NCBI RefSeq assembly: GCF_007830125.1
Contig: NZ_VLLG01000003.1
Coordinates: 82,109 to 146,108 of the forward strand
Length of the DNA stretch: 64,000 nucleotides
Reading direction: 5' to 3'
Source: Chitinophaga japonensis
GTDB taxonomy: Bacteria; Bacteroidota; Bacteroidia; Chitinophagales; Chitinophagaceae
A program made the translations under genes and the position numbers. Under the pieces are notes generated by a model. That model was not told where the DNA came from, did no database searches, and saw only the letters and a program-made list of their open reading frames with translations. Positions within the stretch are counted from its first letter, which is position 1. Every line of letters begins with the position of its first letter. Below, one piece after another: positions 40,831 through 51,100 of this stretch.

Positions 40831-42519
40831 ATGAAAACAATAACATTTTATTCATATAAAGGGGGCGTCGGCCGATCGCTGGCGCTGGCAAACATTGCAA
40901 CCAAACTTGCCGAATTCGGGAAGAAAGTTTGTATGCTCGATTTTGACCTTGAAGCACCGGGACTCCATATCAAGTTTGCTGAAGACATAGAGAGAAAAAC
41001 TATCAAGAAAGGCATTGTTGACTATATCTACGAGTTTTCAAACAAAGGCCGTGTGCCGGAGAACATAATGGACTTTGTCACTGAAATCAAGATATTAAAG
41101 AAACCCCACCAAAAGTTATTCCTGATTGCTGCAGGCAATACCTCCAGCCGGGAATATTGGAAAAAGCTCGCAATGCTTAATTGGAATAGGCTCTTCTATG
41201 AAAAAGATAGCATTGGGGTCGATTTTTTCTATAACCTGAAGGCACAGATCAAAACACAACTTCAACCCGACTTCCTGTTGATCGATTCACGTACCGGTAT
41301 TACCGATATTGCAGGTATTACCATGTCCATCTTAGCAGATGAGGTGGTCTTGATGGCTGCAAATAACCGTGAAAATCTCGATGGGATCGGCCAGGTACTT
41401 TCTTCCCTGGTGGTTCCAGAGAATTCCTTGGGTAATAGCGTACCGAAAATTAATATTGTGCTGGCCAGAATCCCCTTTTTTTCAGACCCCAAGGATAAGC
41501 CACGCGAAACCAATATTAAGAGTGCGGCCATACGGAGCTTGAACAGAGCTCTCGAATTAAAAAAAGTCGATCACTATAAAGTGGACAAGGTATTCGTAAT
41601 CCATTCCGACCCGGAATTAGAGATGCAGGAGAGTTTTAAAATAAAGCCCAGTGCAGACAAGCTGTTCAGCCCCAATCACGTTCCGGTTACAACCGATTAT
41701 CTGGACTTATTTGAGTCTTTAACGATCGGCACTATCACTGAGAACGAAGTAGACACTTTTGATCATTTCCGAAAGGCGGCGATCCTCTTTGAAAAAGCCT
41801 TGAACACTGTAGACGTTGATAAAAAAATCCAGTTGCTTTCCGAAGCTGTGCAGTTGTATCCTGAATACCACCCTGCTCATTTCTACTTGGGCACGGCCTA
41901 CTACAATCAGCAACAATACGACAAAGCGCTTGAAAGTTTTGACAATACCACGAGAATAAGTGCCCAACACTACCAACAGATTGCCTATTTTAGGTCAAGT
42001 ATATTCACTAAACAAGGCAGGTATAAAGATGCGCTGGCGATATTGGATGAAATGCTAAAGAAAGATGTCAATCAATTTATGACCTATTTGATGCTTGGTG
42101 CGACGCATTCCGATATGGGGCATCATGACCTAGCCGCCAAAGTCTATGAAAAAGCGGTTGAACTGGAACCCGAACATGCCGAAGCATGGAATGCCCTCGC
42201 CCATAGTCTGCGGATGATCACTAAATATCAGGAAGGATTCGATGCGGTCTATAAGTCCTTGGAGTTGGCCCCCCAACTGGCGACAGCAACGAGTACATTG
42301 GCCGAGCTTTATGCTGCCACGGGTAATACTAGGGAATTCTTTAAGAATTTTGATTTGGCGCTTTCTTTTGGACTGAAAAACGAACATCTGCAGAAAATGT
42401 TGGAAGTTGATCTCTTATACCGGCCATTTTTTAAAAATGAGAAATTCCTTTCCATTCTCGAAAAATATTCCATGATGATTGATTGGGAGAAGATTAATGA
42501 AGTGCATCAGCCTGATTAA
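40831..42519 (+). CDS. KGGVGR-motif P-loop ATPase fused to TPR repeats
   Basis: The product is 562 residues from ATG 40831, 7 nt after higA; the frame opens earlier at 40750 inside higA. The N-terminal ParA/MinD-like domain has YSYKGGVGRSLALANIA (Walker A variant, residues 9-25), FDLEAPG, and LLIDSRTGITDIAG as Walker B. Residues about 330-520 hold tetratricopeptide repeats (AHFYLGTAYYNQQQYDKALE, MLGATHSDMGHHDLAAKVY). KGGVGR ATPases are often found in bacterial conflict loci. It is probably co-expressed with HigBA. Confidence 0.85.
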   Translation: MKTITFYSYKGGVGRSLALANIATKLAEFGKKVCMLDFDLEAPGLHIKFAEDIERKTIKKGIVDYIYEFSNKGRVPENIMDFVTEIKILKKPHQKLFLIAAGNTSSREYWKKLAMLNWNRLFYEKDSIGVDFFYNLKAQIKTQLQPDFLLIDSRTGITDIAGITMSILADEVVLMAANNRENLDGIGQVLSSLVVPENSLGNSVPKINIVLARIPFFSDPKDKPRETNIKSAAIRSLNRALELKKVDHYKVDKVFVIHSDPELEMQESFKIKPSADKLFSPNHVPVTTDYLDLFESLTIGTITENEVDTFDHFRKAAILFEKALNTVDVDKKIQLLSEAVQLYPEYHPAHFYLGTAYYNQQQYDKALESFDNTTRISAQHYQQIAYFRSSIFTKQGRYKDALAILDEMLKKDVNQFMTYLMLGATHSDMGHHDLAAKVYEKAVELEPEHAEAWNALAHSLRMITKYQEGFDAVYKSLELAPQLATATSTLAELYAATGNTREFFKNFDLALSFGLKNEHLQKMLEVDLLYRPFFKNEKFLSILEKYSMMIDWEKINEVHQPD

Positions 42520-42850
42520 AGGAAAATGCTCCTCTGCGATAACTAGGTTTCAGACGTTTACATACAGCATGCCAGTTGAAAGGCTACCTTCTCCGTCCGA
42601 AATTTCCCAACAGATGCAATATACGGATATTATATACGGATGCTACTTACGATATTTACTTCGCTTTCACTTGTACTTTTATAGAACACCTGCCCCACCT
42701 TAACTAATGCTTCAATAAGGCACGATTTGTAATATGCTTTATAGTTTCCGCATTTCCCCAGGGAAACGGCGTAAGTATTTTCTGCCCCCTTCCTCCCAAC
42801 TGCTTCATTATAAAATGATGACTATAAAAGTTGTTAGCGTTCTCTGCAAG
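42520..42850. other. Intergenic stretch after the ATPase gene
   Basis: No gene, terminator or repeat is convincingly visible. The sequence shows mixed composition between ICE-type DNA and the glycosidase remnant, so an ICE boundary could lie here or further right. Confidence 0.35.
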
Positions 42851-43231
42851 TTATTTTAGCTGAATAGAAACCGGTTCATCACGATCACAGACTATTTCTC
42901 CATTAACATATTTCAGTTCGGCTAATTGTATCACACTTCGTTTATTATCAAATGAATTCCATGGCGCCGGCGCATGCTTTTTTCTTCTTGGATGAGTGAA
43001 ATGAAATATATACGCTTTTCCCTTATTCACCACTACGTCAAAATGCCCACCCATGACCTCGTCATCTTTTCCTTTGCCTGGCTTTTCTAATATTCTTGTT
43101 GATTGTTTTTCCCAACTCAATAATTTTGTTTGCGGAATATTTTCTTCAAAATTGACATAAATGGTGATAATATCCAGCAAATGTTCAGGTAACGTGAACA
43201 TTATCGAAGGGTGTACAACTAGTACTCCCAA
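42851..43231 (-). pseudogene. C-terminal remnant of a GH43-like glycosidase
   Basis: The 126-codon frame contains SWEKQSTRILEKPGKGKDDE, then GGHFDVVVNKGKAYIFHFTH, and the tail LAELKYVNGEIVCDRDEPVS. This pattern matches the C-terminal part of secreted family-43-type glycosidases of Bacteroidota. The N-terminal catalytic half and signal peptide are absent, and upstream DNA does not supply them. It is either a gene interrupted by the element's arrival or a decayed chromosomal gene. Confidence 0.62.
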
Positions 43232-43646
43232 AGCTTTTGAGTAACTGGGGGTAACTTACAATAAAGCCTTTTAAGTTAAACTGTCTGCCATAATGGGCAA
43301 CGTTGGTTCAAAGGATCGAATGGAGAAATTCAAGGAGACTGTATCCTGTTTCAAATTATATAAATATCAACGGTTGATAAATTTGTCATTTGAACGTAAA
43401 TGTTTTTCTTTTATTGCAGTGAGATTTTCCCTTTTTTGGTGTATTGATTTGATTCGGAATATTTACGGATATTACTGTAATCTCTGTTACTCATTTGTTA
43501 CTTTTGTTTATTAGAATTGTTGTAAAAATTTGATTTATAGTTGAATGTAACTATTATCTAATTTCTGTATCGGGAAGTAACTCTATCAACCATCTCCAAC
43601 TCACAGGACTATACTTATTTCGGGAAGCAAGGTAAAAGCCATTGAA
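43232..43646. other. AT-rich non-coding interval at the ICE/chromosome transition
   Basis: No gene is seen; the short plus-strand frame at 43293-43514 lacks resemblance. Base composition changes to GC-richer DNA just to the right. No att repeat or tRNA gene was identified. Confidence 0.35.
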
Positions 43647-43672
43647 AAAGCCCCCGCATTAACGGGGGCTTT
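43647..43672. terminator. Bidirectional rho-independent terminator
   Basis: AAAGCCCCCG and CGGGGGCTTT form a perfect 10-bp stem around a CATTAA loop. It closes the minus-strand gene at 43695-43895. Confidence 0.82.
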
Positions 43673-43694
43673 CGTATGATAAAACCTCGGGGTT

Positions 43695-43895
43695 TTATCC
43701 TTTACTGCATTTGCTCTTATCGCAGCCTGCCGGCGCACAAGGCCTGGGACAAGGTTTTGGACAAGGTTTGCAACAGGTATTTTCCGTACAAGCGGGTTTC
43801 CTGCCTTTGTTTTTATCCTTGGGTTCGCCGTTTGCGAATGCTACGGAACCGCCCAGCAACATGATTGCTGCAGCCAATAAGAATGCCTTTTTCAT
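43695..43895 (-). CDS. Small Cys/Pro-rich secreted protein
   Basis: The product is 66 residues. A clear signal peptide (MKKAFLLAAAIMLLGGSVAFA) is followed by a mature chain of about 45 residues with eight cysteines (ENTCCKPCPKPCPRPCAPAG). This could bind metal or form a disulfide-rich knot. No enzyme motif. It lies 53 nt downstream of another Cys-rich secreted gene and is closed by the terminator at 43647. Metal handling is a guess. Confidence 0.75.
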   Translation of the reverse strand: MKKAFLLAAAIMLLGGSVAFANGEPKDKNKGRKPACTENTCCKPCPKPCPRPCAPAGCDKSKCSKG

Positions 43896-43948
43896 ATTAT
43901 TGATTTAAATGAAAGTAAAATTGATTTCAAAAGAATGGCTGATATGTG

Positions 43949-44296
43949 TCAGCACGCGTCCGGAGGCTTCCAGGTAGTAGCGCAAAAGATGAAAAGGTAA
44001 GAAGAGGAATATAGTGTGTATTCCTTTTTAACGTCTATTGGGCATTTGCCTGGAAGCACAGCGCCGGGCAGCGTCATAACATAACAAAGCGGGCAGTTTA
44101 AATAGCAATCGCGCTGGCTTTCTTCAGTGTTATCTTTTTTTTCCTGCCTGGGTTTTTGGCACGTACTGCCGCATGGTGTTTTCGCTGCGCATGGCGATGC
44201 TTCTTCAGAGGCAGGCATACAATATGCCGGCAAAGCTACCAGTTCTGCTATGTAGGTAAGCAGGCAGAGGAACAATATAGCGGCTTTAATCTTCAC
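43949..44296 (-). CDS. Cys-rich secreted hypothetical protein
   Basis: The product is 115 residues. A signal segment (AAILFLCLLTYIAELVALPA) precedes a mature chain with about ten cysteines, including SPCAAKTPCGSTC and DCYLNCPLCYV. The C-terminus ends AC. It is in an apparent operon with the smaller Cys-rich protein downstream. Similar pairs near metal or redox genes are known, but none is adjacent here. Function unknown. Confidence 0.62.
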   Translation of the reverse strand: MKIKAAILFLCLLTYIAELVALPAYCMPASEEASPCAAKTPCGSTCQKPRQEKKDNTEESQRDCYLNCPLCYVMTLPGAVLPGKCPIDVKKEYTLYSSSYLFIFCATTWKPPDAC

Positions 44297-44337
44297 GCAG
44301 GATCTTTACCAGGTAAATATAAAATAAATAATGCAGA

Positions 44338-46362
44338 TCACCGCCTGTCCACCACCGGGAACTGTGATATTCTCAGATTCGTACAACCATAGGGCACCAG
44401 CATGATCTCTTCTTCTTCGTCTGCGGACTCCAGCATGTACGTCATACTATAGGGCAGCGGCCCTGCCATTTCATTGTACAGTTGCCAGGAAGGGATACGC
44501 CTGGCTTTTGCCCGGATGCTGATCGGCGCGTTCTCCAGGTTCCAGGGGTATTGGCTCACCGTGTCGCGTTGCTCCACTTTATATTGCGCTTCCATCTGGT
44601 CGCGGCCGGTTTCGATAAGTCCGTAATTCCAGGGGGTAGTGGGGCGGACTTCATAAAACTCCTCACCACCATATGAGCCGGGAGGATTTGGATTTTTCAC
44701 CAGCTTCATTTCCTCGCCGATCTTCAGTCCATAGGTAAGCGGGCCCCGCTCAATGGAAATGGATCGCTCGTGCCAGGTATTCGTGAAGATGTGCATCGGC
44801 AAGGTGAGCGCTACTACGTCGCCGGATTTCCAATCCCGTTCTATCTTCACAACCTGGTTGCCTTCCGCCTGTTTCCAGGCTTCGCCGTTGATGCGGATGG
44901 ATGCATTTTTACACCAGGCAGGTATCCTCAGGTGAAAGGGGAAACGCGCTTTGCCGGCCATGGTGAGCGTGAACCGGATGTCCTCACGGAAAGGATAATT
45001 GGTTTCCTCTTTGAAAGTCACACTTACGCCGTTGGCTACCGTGGCCTTCACTTCGCTGGGAGCGTACACCAGTGCGGCCAGGCCGCTATCGGCTGTAGCG
45101 TACCAGAGATTTTGCGTGAATTTTGGCCAGCCCTGGTGCATGTTGGATGTGCAGCAGGGGTAACCGGTGAGCAGGCCATAACACAGATCGGTGCCGGCAT
45201 GGTTGGTGTGAAAGTTCCGCATCTTGTTGGTAGCCATCACCTGGTTGGCCTGCTGGAAATACTGGCGGTGCATAAAATCATCCGTGGCCTGCGCGGGCAA
45301 TGCATTGAAGGCGATCTTCTCCAGGTGGTCCGCAAAGCTTACCTGGCCGGTGATCTCCAGCATGCTTTCCAGCGAGAACATCATTTCTACCGCCGAGCAA
45401 AACTCCGAGCCCTGGGTAGGATTGTTACCGTGAAGGTCTTCATCGCCGCCATACAGCCCGTGCGCCATGCCATTGAACTTACGAAGGTCTGCGAAGCCGA
45501 TCCTCACGGCATCCAGGTACTTTTGTTCCGGGTGGCGCTGGTAGTAGATAACCGGTTCCTTGATGCCTTGTGCCAGGTTCACGCAGTGGATGCTTCCCGG
45601 GGTGGCTAACATATCCCTTTCCAGGAATGCGGTGGTATAATCGAAGGTCTGCTGATGGATCAGCTCTCCCAGCTCCAGCAGAAAAGCGTCACCGGTAATA
45701 TTATACAGCCAGTACACCATCATCAGGTTATCGCCACCCCGGTATCTTGCCCAGAAGCTCCAGTGATCCAGCGGTTTGGAGGGCAGCGCTTTCAGTTGAT
45801 AACGGAAGTAATTCGTCATCAGTTGAATAACCCGTTGATCGCCGGTGGCGGAATAGTATTGTTTGAGGGCTTTCAGCATTACCATCTTCGGCCACCAGTC
45901 GCGGCTGTGATCACGCTGCAAGCCCGGCTCGGGGCCATAATCTTTTGACGGGCCGAAGTAGCCGTCCGGTTGCTGGCTTTTGATCGTCCATTCTATCCAG
46001 GGCTGGATTTTGGCGATAAGCTCCTTATCATCCAGGATATACGCGAGTGGCAGCAAGCCGTCGATCCAGTAGGGGCCGCGTTCCCATTGGTCGCCATCGC
46101 CGCCCCGCCATCCGTTGCGCTCACCCATTACCTCGGAATATAGCTTGTCCAGGTTGCCGGTGGCCCCGCTTTTCTGCCGCAACAGCATTTCCTGCAGCCA
46201 TCCCCTGGCCCTGATAGCGCCGAGGGGTAATTCCCTGTAAGGATTCTGCCGCAAAGACGCGCGGCTTTCGATCGTTGTACCGGTTCCTTTCTTTTTCTCC
46301 TGTGCCGCTGTTTGTAACACGAATCCTGCGCAAACAACGGACAGCATCAATAGTGATCTCAT
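44338..46362 (-). CDS. GH127-type beta-L-arabinofuranosidase (DUF1680)
   Basis: The product is 674 residues with a signal peptide (SLLMLSVVCAGFVLQTAAQ). An (alpha/alpha)6 barrel is supported by ERGPYWIDGLLPLAYIL and QPDGYFGPSKDYGPE. The zinc-site motifs are present: Glu320 and Cys322 (SEFCSAVEM), and Cys403-Cys404 (YPCCTSNMHQGW). In the family one of these Cys acts as nucleophile. It probably removes beta-L-arabinofuranose from plant glycans. It is the last gene of the SusCD locus, 48 nt after susD. Confidence 0.88.
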   Translation of the reverse strand: MRSLLMLSVVCAGFVLQTAAQEKKKGTGTTIESRASLRQNPYRELPLGAIRARGWLQEMLLRQKSGATGNLDKLYSEVMGERNGWRGGDGDQWERGPYWIDGLLPLAYILDDKELIAKIQPWIEWTIKSQQPDGYFGPSKDYGPEPGLQRDHSRDWWPKMVMLKALKQYYSATGDQRVIQLMTNYFRYQLKALPSKPLDHWSFWARYRGGDNLMMVYWLYNITGDAFLLELGELIHQQTFDYTTAFLERDMLATPGSIHCVNLAQGIKEPVIYYQRHPEQKYLDAVRIGFADLRKFNGMAHGLYGGDEDLHGNNPTQGSEFCSAVEMMFSLESMLEITGQVSFADHLEKIAFNALPAQATDDFMHRQYFQQANQVMATNKMRNFHTNHAGTDLCYGLLTGYPCCTSNMHQGWPKFTQNLWYATADSGLAALVYAPSEVKATVANGVSVTFKEETNYPFREDIRFTLTMAGKARFPFHLRIPAWCKNASIRINGEAWKQAEGNQVVKIERDWKSGDVVALTLPMHIFTNTWHERSISIERGPLTYGLKIGEEMKLVKNPNPPGSYGGEEFYEVRPTTPWNYGLIETGRDQMEAQYKVEQRDTVSQYPWNLENAPISIRAKARRIPSWQLYNEMAGPLPYSMTYMLESADEEEEIMLVPYGCTNLRISQFPVVDRR

Positions 46363-46410
46363 ATTTTCTATTTTGGTATGAACATTCCTTAATTTACTTC
46401 AAATTACCTG

Positions 46411-48003
46411 TTACTGAAGGTTAGGATTGGAGTTAACGGCGGCCTGGGGGATCATGAATACCGTCCGGTCGTTGCCCTGCGGTTGATGCGAGAGCCAGCT
46501 CTTTTTGGTGAACACCCCGAAGCGTATGTTATCCCTGCGGCGCTGCGCTTCCCAGGCAAATTCCCATCCCAGTTCATCCATGAACCCGCCGTAGGGCACC
46601 ACATCGGTATTACCCGGGTCCACTATTGCATAATCTTCCACATAGCCATATTGGTAACGGGTATCGGCCAGCAGCGAGGCGCCGGTAACGGTAGCTTTGC
46701 CCGGGTCACTGAAGCTGCGCCTGCGAACATCGGATACGATCTGCGCCGCGCCTCCGGCATCGCCGGCACGCAGCAGGCATTCGGCTTTCATCATCAGCAC
46801 CTGTGCATAGCGGAAAAAGGGAAAATCGTTGCTGAGATCAAAACGGGCGCCCACTTTAACCTCGAACTTGTTCTGCCGGTAGCCTTCGGACTCGCCGGTA
46901 AACAGTCCATCGGGCAGATCTTTGGTGAACACGAGGTTTTGCCCCGCTTTATCATAGGAGCCCTTCAGCGGGGTTACCCCGTCTATTGCAAACTGTTGGC
47001 CCATCAGCCAGGTGTTGGCCAGGCGCTTGTCATCGGGATCATAGGTATCAATGAACTGGGATACGCCCATCGCGGAGCCGGACCCCCAGGGTGTTACCTG
47101 CATCGCGCGTTTGTCGCGGAGCGCCGCATGCCAGGAGAACATGTCCACAAAAAATCCGCCCCCGCGGTTTTCATCGAAAGGAATAGCAAATACGATCTCC
47201 CGCGAAGCCTCATTCTGCGTAATGAACACATCGTGGTAATCCGCTTCCAGGGAGTACTGATTGGAGCCGATGATGTCATTGCATTCACGGAGACAGTCGC
47301 TCCATTTCGCTTCCCCCGTATACACTTCGGCATTGAGGTAAATATTGGCGAGCAGCGCTTTGGCCGCCCATTTGTTGAAGCGCCCGTGCATCGGGCTGCC
47401 TGTTTCCCCGCTCAGGTCAGGCATGGCGGCCGTCAGCTCGGCTACGGTAAAGTCGTATAGCTGCTTTCGTGTGGCCTTCTCCGGCAGATCAGTAGCCGTA
47501 GTGGTCACCAGCGGCGCATCACCAAAGTTGTCGCAGATCAGCCAGTAGAAAAAAGCCCTGGCGGCGCGCATTTCCGCTATCAGCGATGCCTGGGTTTCGC
47601 CAGCGGATATGGGCACCCTGCCGGACTCCAGTTGGGCGATCACCCGGTTGGCATTGGTCACGCCGCGGTACAGCGCGTTCCACATATTAAGCAGTTGCGG
47701 GTTTTCCGAATTCCAGGTATGCAGGTGCATCCTTTTGTAAATGCCGCCGTCATCCCACCCGGAAGGGTTGGCCGGCATTACCAGCTCATCCGAAGTGGTT
47801 TCCTGTACCATGTAGAAATTGGTATGGCCAAACAGGCTCCTCATATTGGCGTATACGATACCCATGGCAGCGGTAGCGCTTTCGTAGGTGTAGCTCTGTT
47901 CGGTTACATCGGAGTACACGATCTCGTCGAGATCATTGTTACAGGCGCCCAGCATGGCCGGGGCAATGGTGAGCGCCAGGATATATTGCTTTATGCGTTT
48001 CAT
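46411..48003 (-). CDS. SusD/RagB-like nutrient-binding lipoprotein
   Basis: The product is 530 residues. A lipoprotein signal (LALTIAPAMLGAC) anchors it to the outer-membrane surface. The N-terminal TPR-like region (LLNMWNALYRGVTNANRVIA) and the C-terminal WEFAWEAQRRRDNIRFGVF are typical of the family. It binds glycans and delivers them to the SusC-like channel upstream. Full length, no frameshift. Confidence 0.95.
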   Translation of the reverse strand: MKRIKQYILALTIAPAMLGACNNDLDEIVYSDVTEQSYTYESATAAMGIVYANMRSLFGHTNFYMVQETTSDELVMPANPSGWDDGGIYKRMHLHTWNSENPQLLNMWNALYRGVTNANRVIAQLESGRVPISAGETQASLIAEMRAARAFFYWLICDNFGDAPLVTTTATDLPEKATRKQLYDFTVAELTAAMPDLSGETGSPMHGRFNKWAAKALLANIYLNAEVYTGEAKWSDCLRECNDIIGSNQYSLEADYHDVFITQNEASREIVFAIPFDENRGGGFFVDMFSWHAALRDKRAMQVTPWGSGSAMGVSQFIDTYDPDDKRLANTWLMGQQFAIDGVTPLKGSYDKAGQNLVFTKDLPDGLFTGESEGYRQNKFEVKVGARFDLSNDFPFFRYAQVLMMKAECLLRAGDAGGAAQIVSDVRRRSFSDPGKATVTGASLLADTRYQYGYVEDYAIVDPGNTDVVPYGGFMDELGWEFAWEAQRRRDNIRFGVFTKKSWLSHQPQGNDRTVFMIPQAAVNSNPNLQ

Positions 48004-48103
48004 CCGTTAGTATTTTAATTTTTTTATAGTCGGATGGAACCTCGCATTTACATGACCTTGTGTTAGGAGATGTATTATGCCCGGTTTCATGATCAGTTTT
48101 CAA

Positions 48104-51100
48104 TTATAAGGTGAAGGAAGCACCCAATGTATAGGTGGTGGTGGCGGGATAGCGGTTCCTGTCGTCCAGCCCCGGTGTAAGACCGGTAACGCCTGTCTCG
48201 GGATCTATCCCGGAATATTTTGTAAAAGTGATGAGATTGGAACCGGATGCGTATACCCGCAGCGCCTTTATCGGTGTGTTCTTCAGCGGGATGTTATAAC
48301 CTATTGTTACGTTGTCTATTTTCCAGTAATCGCCCTGCTCAATGTAGTAGCTCACGTAGTTGAGCGACTGATCATCTGCCAGCGGGCGTTTGCCATAAAT
48401 GTTATCGTAGGCGGACCGGAGCAGGTTGCCGCGGGTGAGCATCACCGGCGCTGCGTAGAACATGCGGGGCGTGTTCAGTACCTGGAATCCGAAAGCGCCG
48501 CGCATGGTCACGTTCAGGTCCAGGTTTTTGTAGCTGATGCTGTTGTTGAAATTCAGGTAATGTTTGGGCAGGCCGTTACCGAGTACCTGCTTGTCATCTG
48601 CCTGCTGGTCGGCAATTGGTTTGGGATGGCCGTCCTTGCCCTCGATGATCCAGTAGCCCTGGTCATCAATATCAATGGATTTGAAGCCCCAGAAATTCCC
48701 GATCGGCTGCCCGATCTGGATGCGGGCAATCGGCTGCTGGATGGGCTCTTCCGTGGTGCCCGCGTCAAAATAACCGGCGGCAAGCTGGAAATTCCTGTCG
48801 GATAGCGAGAGCAGTTTGTTCCGGTTGGTGGAGTAGTTCACAGCCGTATTCCATTTCAGGTCTTCCTGATCGATTGCTGCAATGTTCACCTGGAATTCGA
48901 TGCCTTTGTTTTCCATGGAAGCCGCGTTCGCGCGGATGGTATTGTACAGGTAGGGGGGCGTGGGTACGGAATAATCCATCAACAGGTCGCGGGTCACGCG
49001 CCGGTAAAGGTCCAGTGAGCCGGTCACGCGGTTGTTCCACAAACCAAAATCCACCCCGATGTTCGTTTCTTCCTTCTTCTCCCAGCGCAGGTCGGGGTTG
49101 GCATTGGTTGCCGGGTTGATCACCTGCACCCATTGCCCGTTAATGAGCGTGTAGGTATCGAAGTTGAGGCGGTTCAGCGACATGTAAGGATCGGTCGGTT
49201 CCGTGCCGGTGATGCCGAAGCCACCGCGCAGCTTCAGCGCGCTGAGCACCCTGGAGCCTTCCAGGAAGTTTTCGTTCCGGATGTTCCAGCCTGCGGAGAT
49301 CGCGGGAAAGTTACCATACTTGTTGTTCCGGCCGAATTTGGAAGAGCCTTCCCGGCGGATACTGGCCATCAGCAGGTATTTATTCCGGAAGCTGTAGTTC
49401 AGGCGGAAGAAGTAGCCCACCAGCTTGTTCCGGCTCTGGTAGGAGTTTTGGGGCGCCTCGCCACGCGCCAGCGCCAGGCCGGCGCCAATGTTGTTGTAGG
49501 AAAAATCATCCGTGGGGAAGTCCCAGTTCTGCATCCAGTAGTCCTGGTAGCTGGTTTCCCGCCAGCTATAACCGGCCAGCGCGGTGAAGTCGTGATCACG
49601 GATCGTATGCTGATAATTGGCTGTCAGCTCCAGCAGGTTCTCTTCCGAGCGGGTGGTGCCGCGGGAAGCATAGCCGTTCCTGCCATCGCGCAGGGTGGAG
49701 TAGTGGCGTTTGCTTTCATAGTAGCCGCGCACGCTGTTGTACAGGTCGCGCGACCCGAGCAGCTTCAGCTCAAGGCCCTCGATGGGAGCATACGTGATGG
49801 TGCCCAGTGTCCTGAAATTGGTGTGCTGGTGCTTGCCCTCGGTTTCCATCAGCAGGGATACCGGGTTGGCATAGGCTGTTTTGTCCGTATGCTCTGTCCA
49901 GTTGCCGTTTGCGTCTTTCACCGGGTCGGTGGGATTATAGGTCAGGCCGTTGCGATACACATCGCCGCGATAGCTGCTACCGTCCGTGCCGGCAAAGAAG
50001 GTCTGCTGGTAGCCGCCCAGGTTGGCATTGAGGCGCAGCTTGCCGTTGAACATGCGGTGGGTCACTTCCAGGCGTGGATACAGCATATTGTTGTCTGACC
50101 GCAGGATCAGGCCCTGCATATTGCGGTAGTTCAGGTTGACGATATAGCTGGTTTGCTGCGATCCGCCGCGGAGGCTGATATTATGTACGTGGGAAACGGG
50201 CGTACGGGTGATCTCATCCATCCAGTCGGTACTGGCGCCGTAGTCGAAAGCGCCGGGCTTCCCCTGGGCCACCAGTTCACGGTATTCCGCGGCATTCATG
50301 AAGTCCAGCCTTCTCCTGATCCGCTGCGTGGTCACGTAGCTGTGCACATCTACGGTAGGGGGCATTGCTCCATTCACTTTCCTGGTGGTGATCAGGATAA
50401 CGCCATTCGTGCCCCGGGTACCGTAAATGGCCGCTGCGGAGCCATCTTTCAGCACATCGATTGATTCGATGTCTTCCGGCGCAACTGTGGTAAGGGTGCC
50501 CGGCACCCCGTCTATCAATACCAGCGGAGCGGTGCCGGAGGTAAGCGTGGTGATGCCGCGAAAGTTGATCTGCGCCGTACCGGTAGGGTTTGCATCCGGG
50601 GTAATAACATTCAGGCCGGCCACTTTACCGCGTACCAGTTGGGCAGCGTCCTGCACGGCGCCTTTCACAAAATTTCCGGATTTAACGCTGGCAATAGCCG
50701 TGGTCACGCGTTCGCGCTTCTGGGTGCCATATCCTACTACCACCACGGCATTGAGGGAGGTTTCCGTAGCGGCCAGGCGTACATTTACAGTGGTCCTGCT
50801 GCCTGCTGCCACCTCTTGCGGCGTATAGCCGATATAGCTGAAAATGAGCGTGGACGAGCCGCCCGGCATACTGATACTGTACCTGCCCGCCGCATCGGTG
50901 GCGGTGCCTTCGCTTTCGCCTTTCACCCGCACGCTTACGCCGGGCAACGGTACGCCGGATTCATCTGTGACTGTTCCGGAAACTTTTACCTGCTGGTACC
51001 AGGGATGGGCGGCCATGCTCCCGGAAAGTACCGTGGAAGCCGGTTTGGCAGCGCTGTTCAGGTAGGGAATGGATACAATGGCCAGTTGGCAAAAGGTGGC

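Noticed and set aside
46483-50098. Long plus-strand frames opposite susD and susC
   Set aside because: They are antisense shadows of well-recognised SusD and SusC genes in GC-rich DNA, with no independent motifs.
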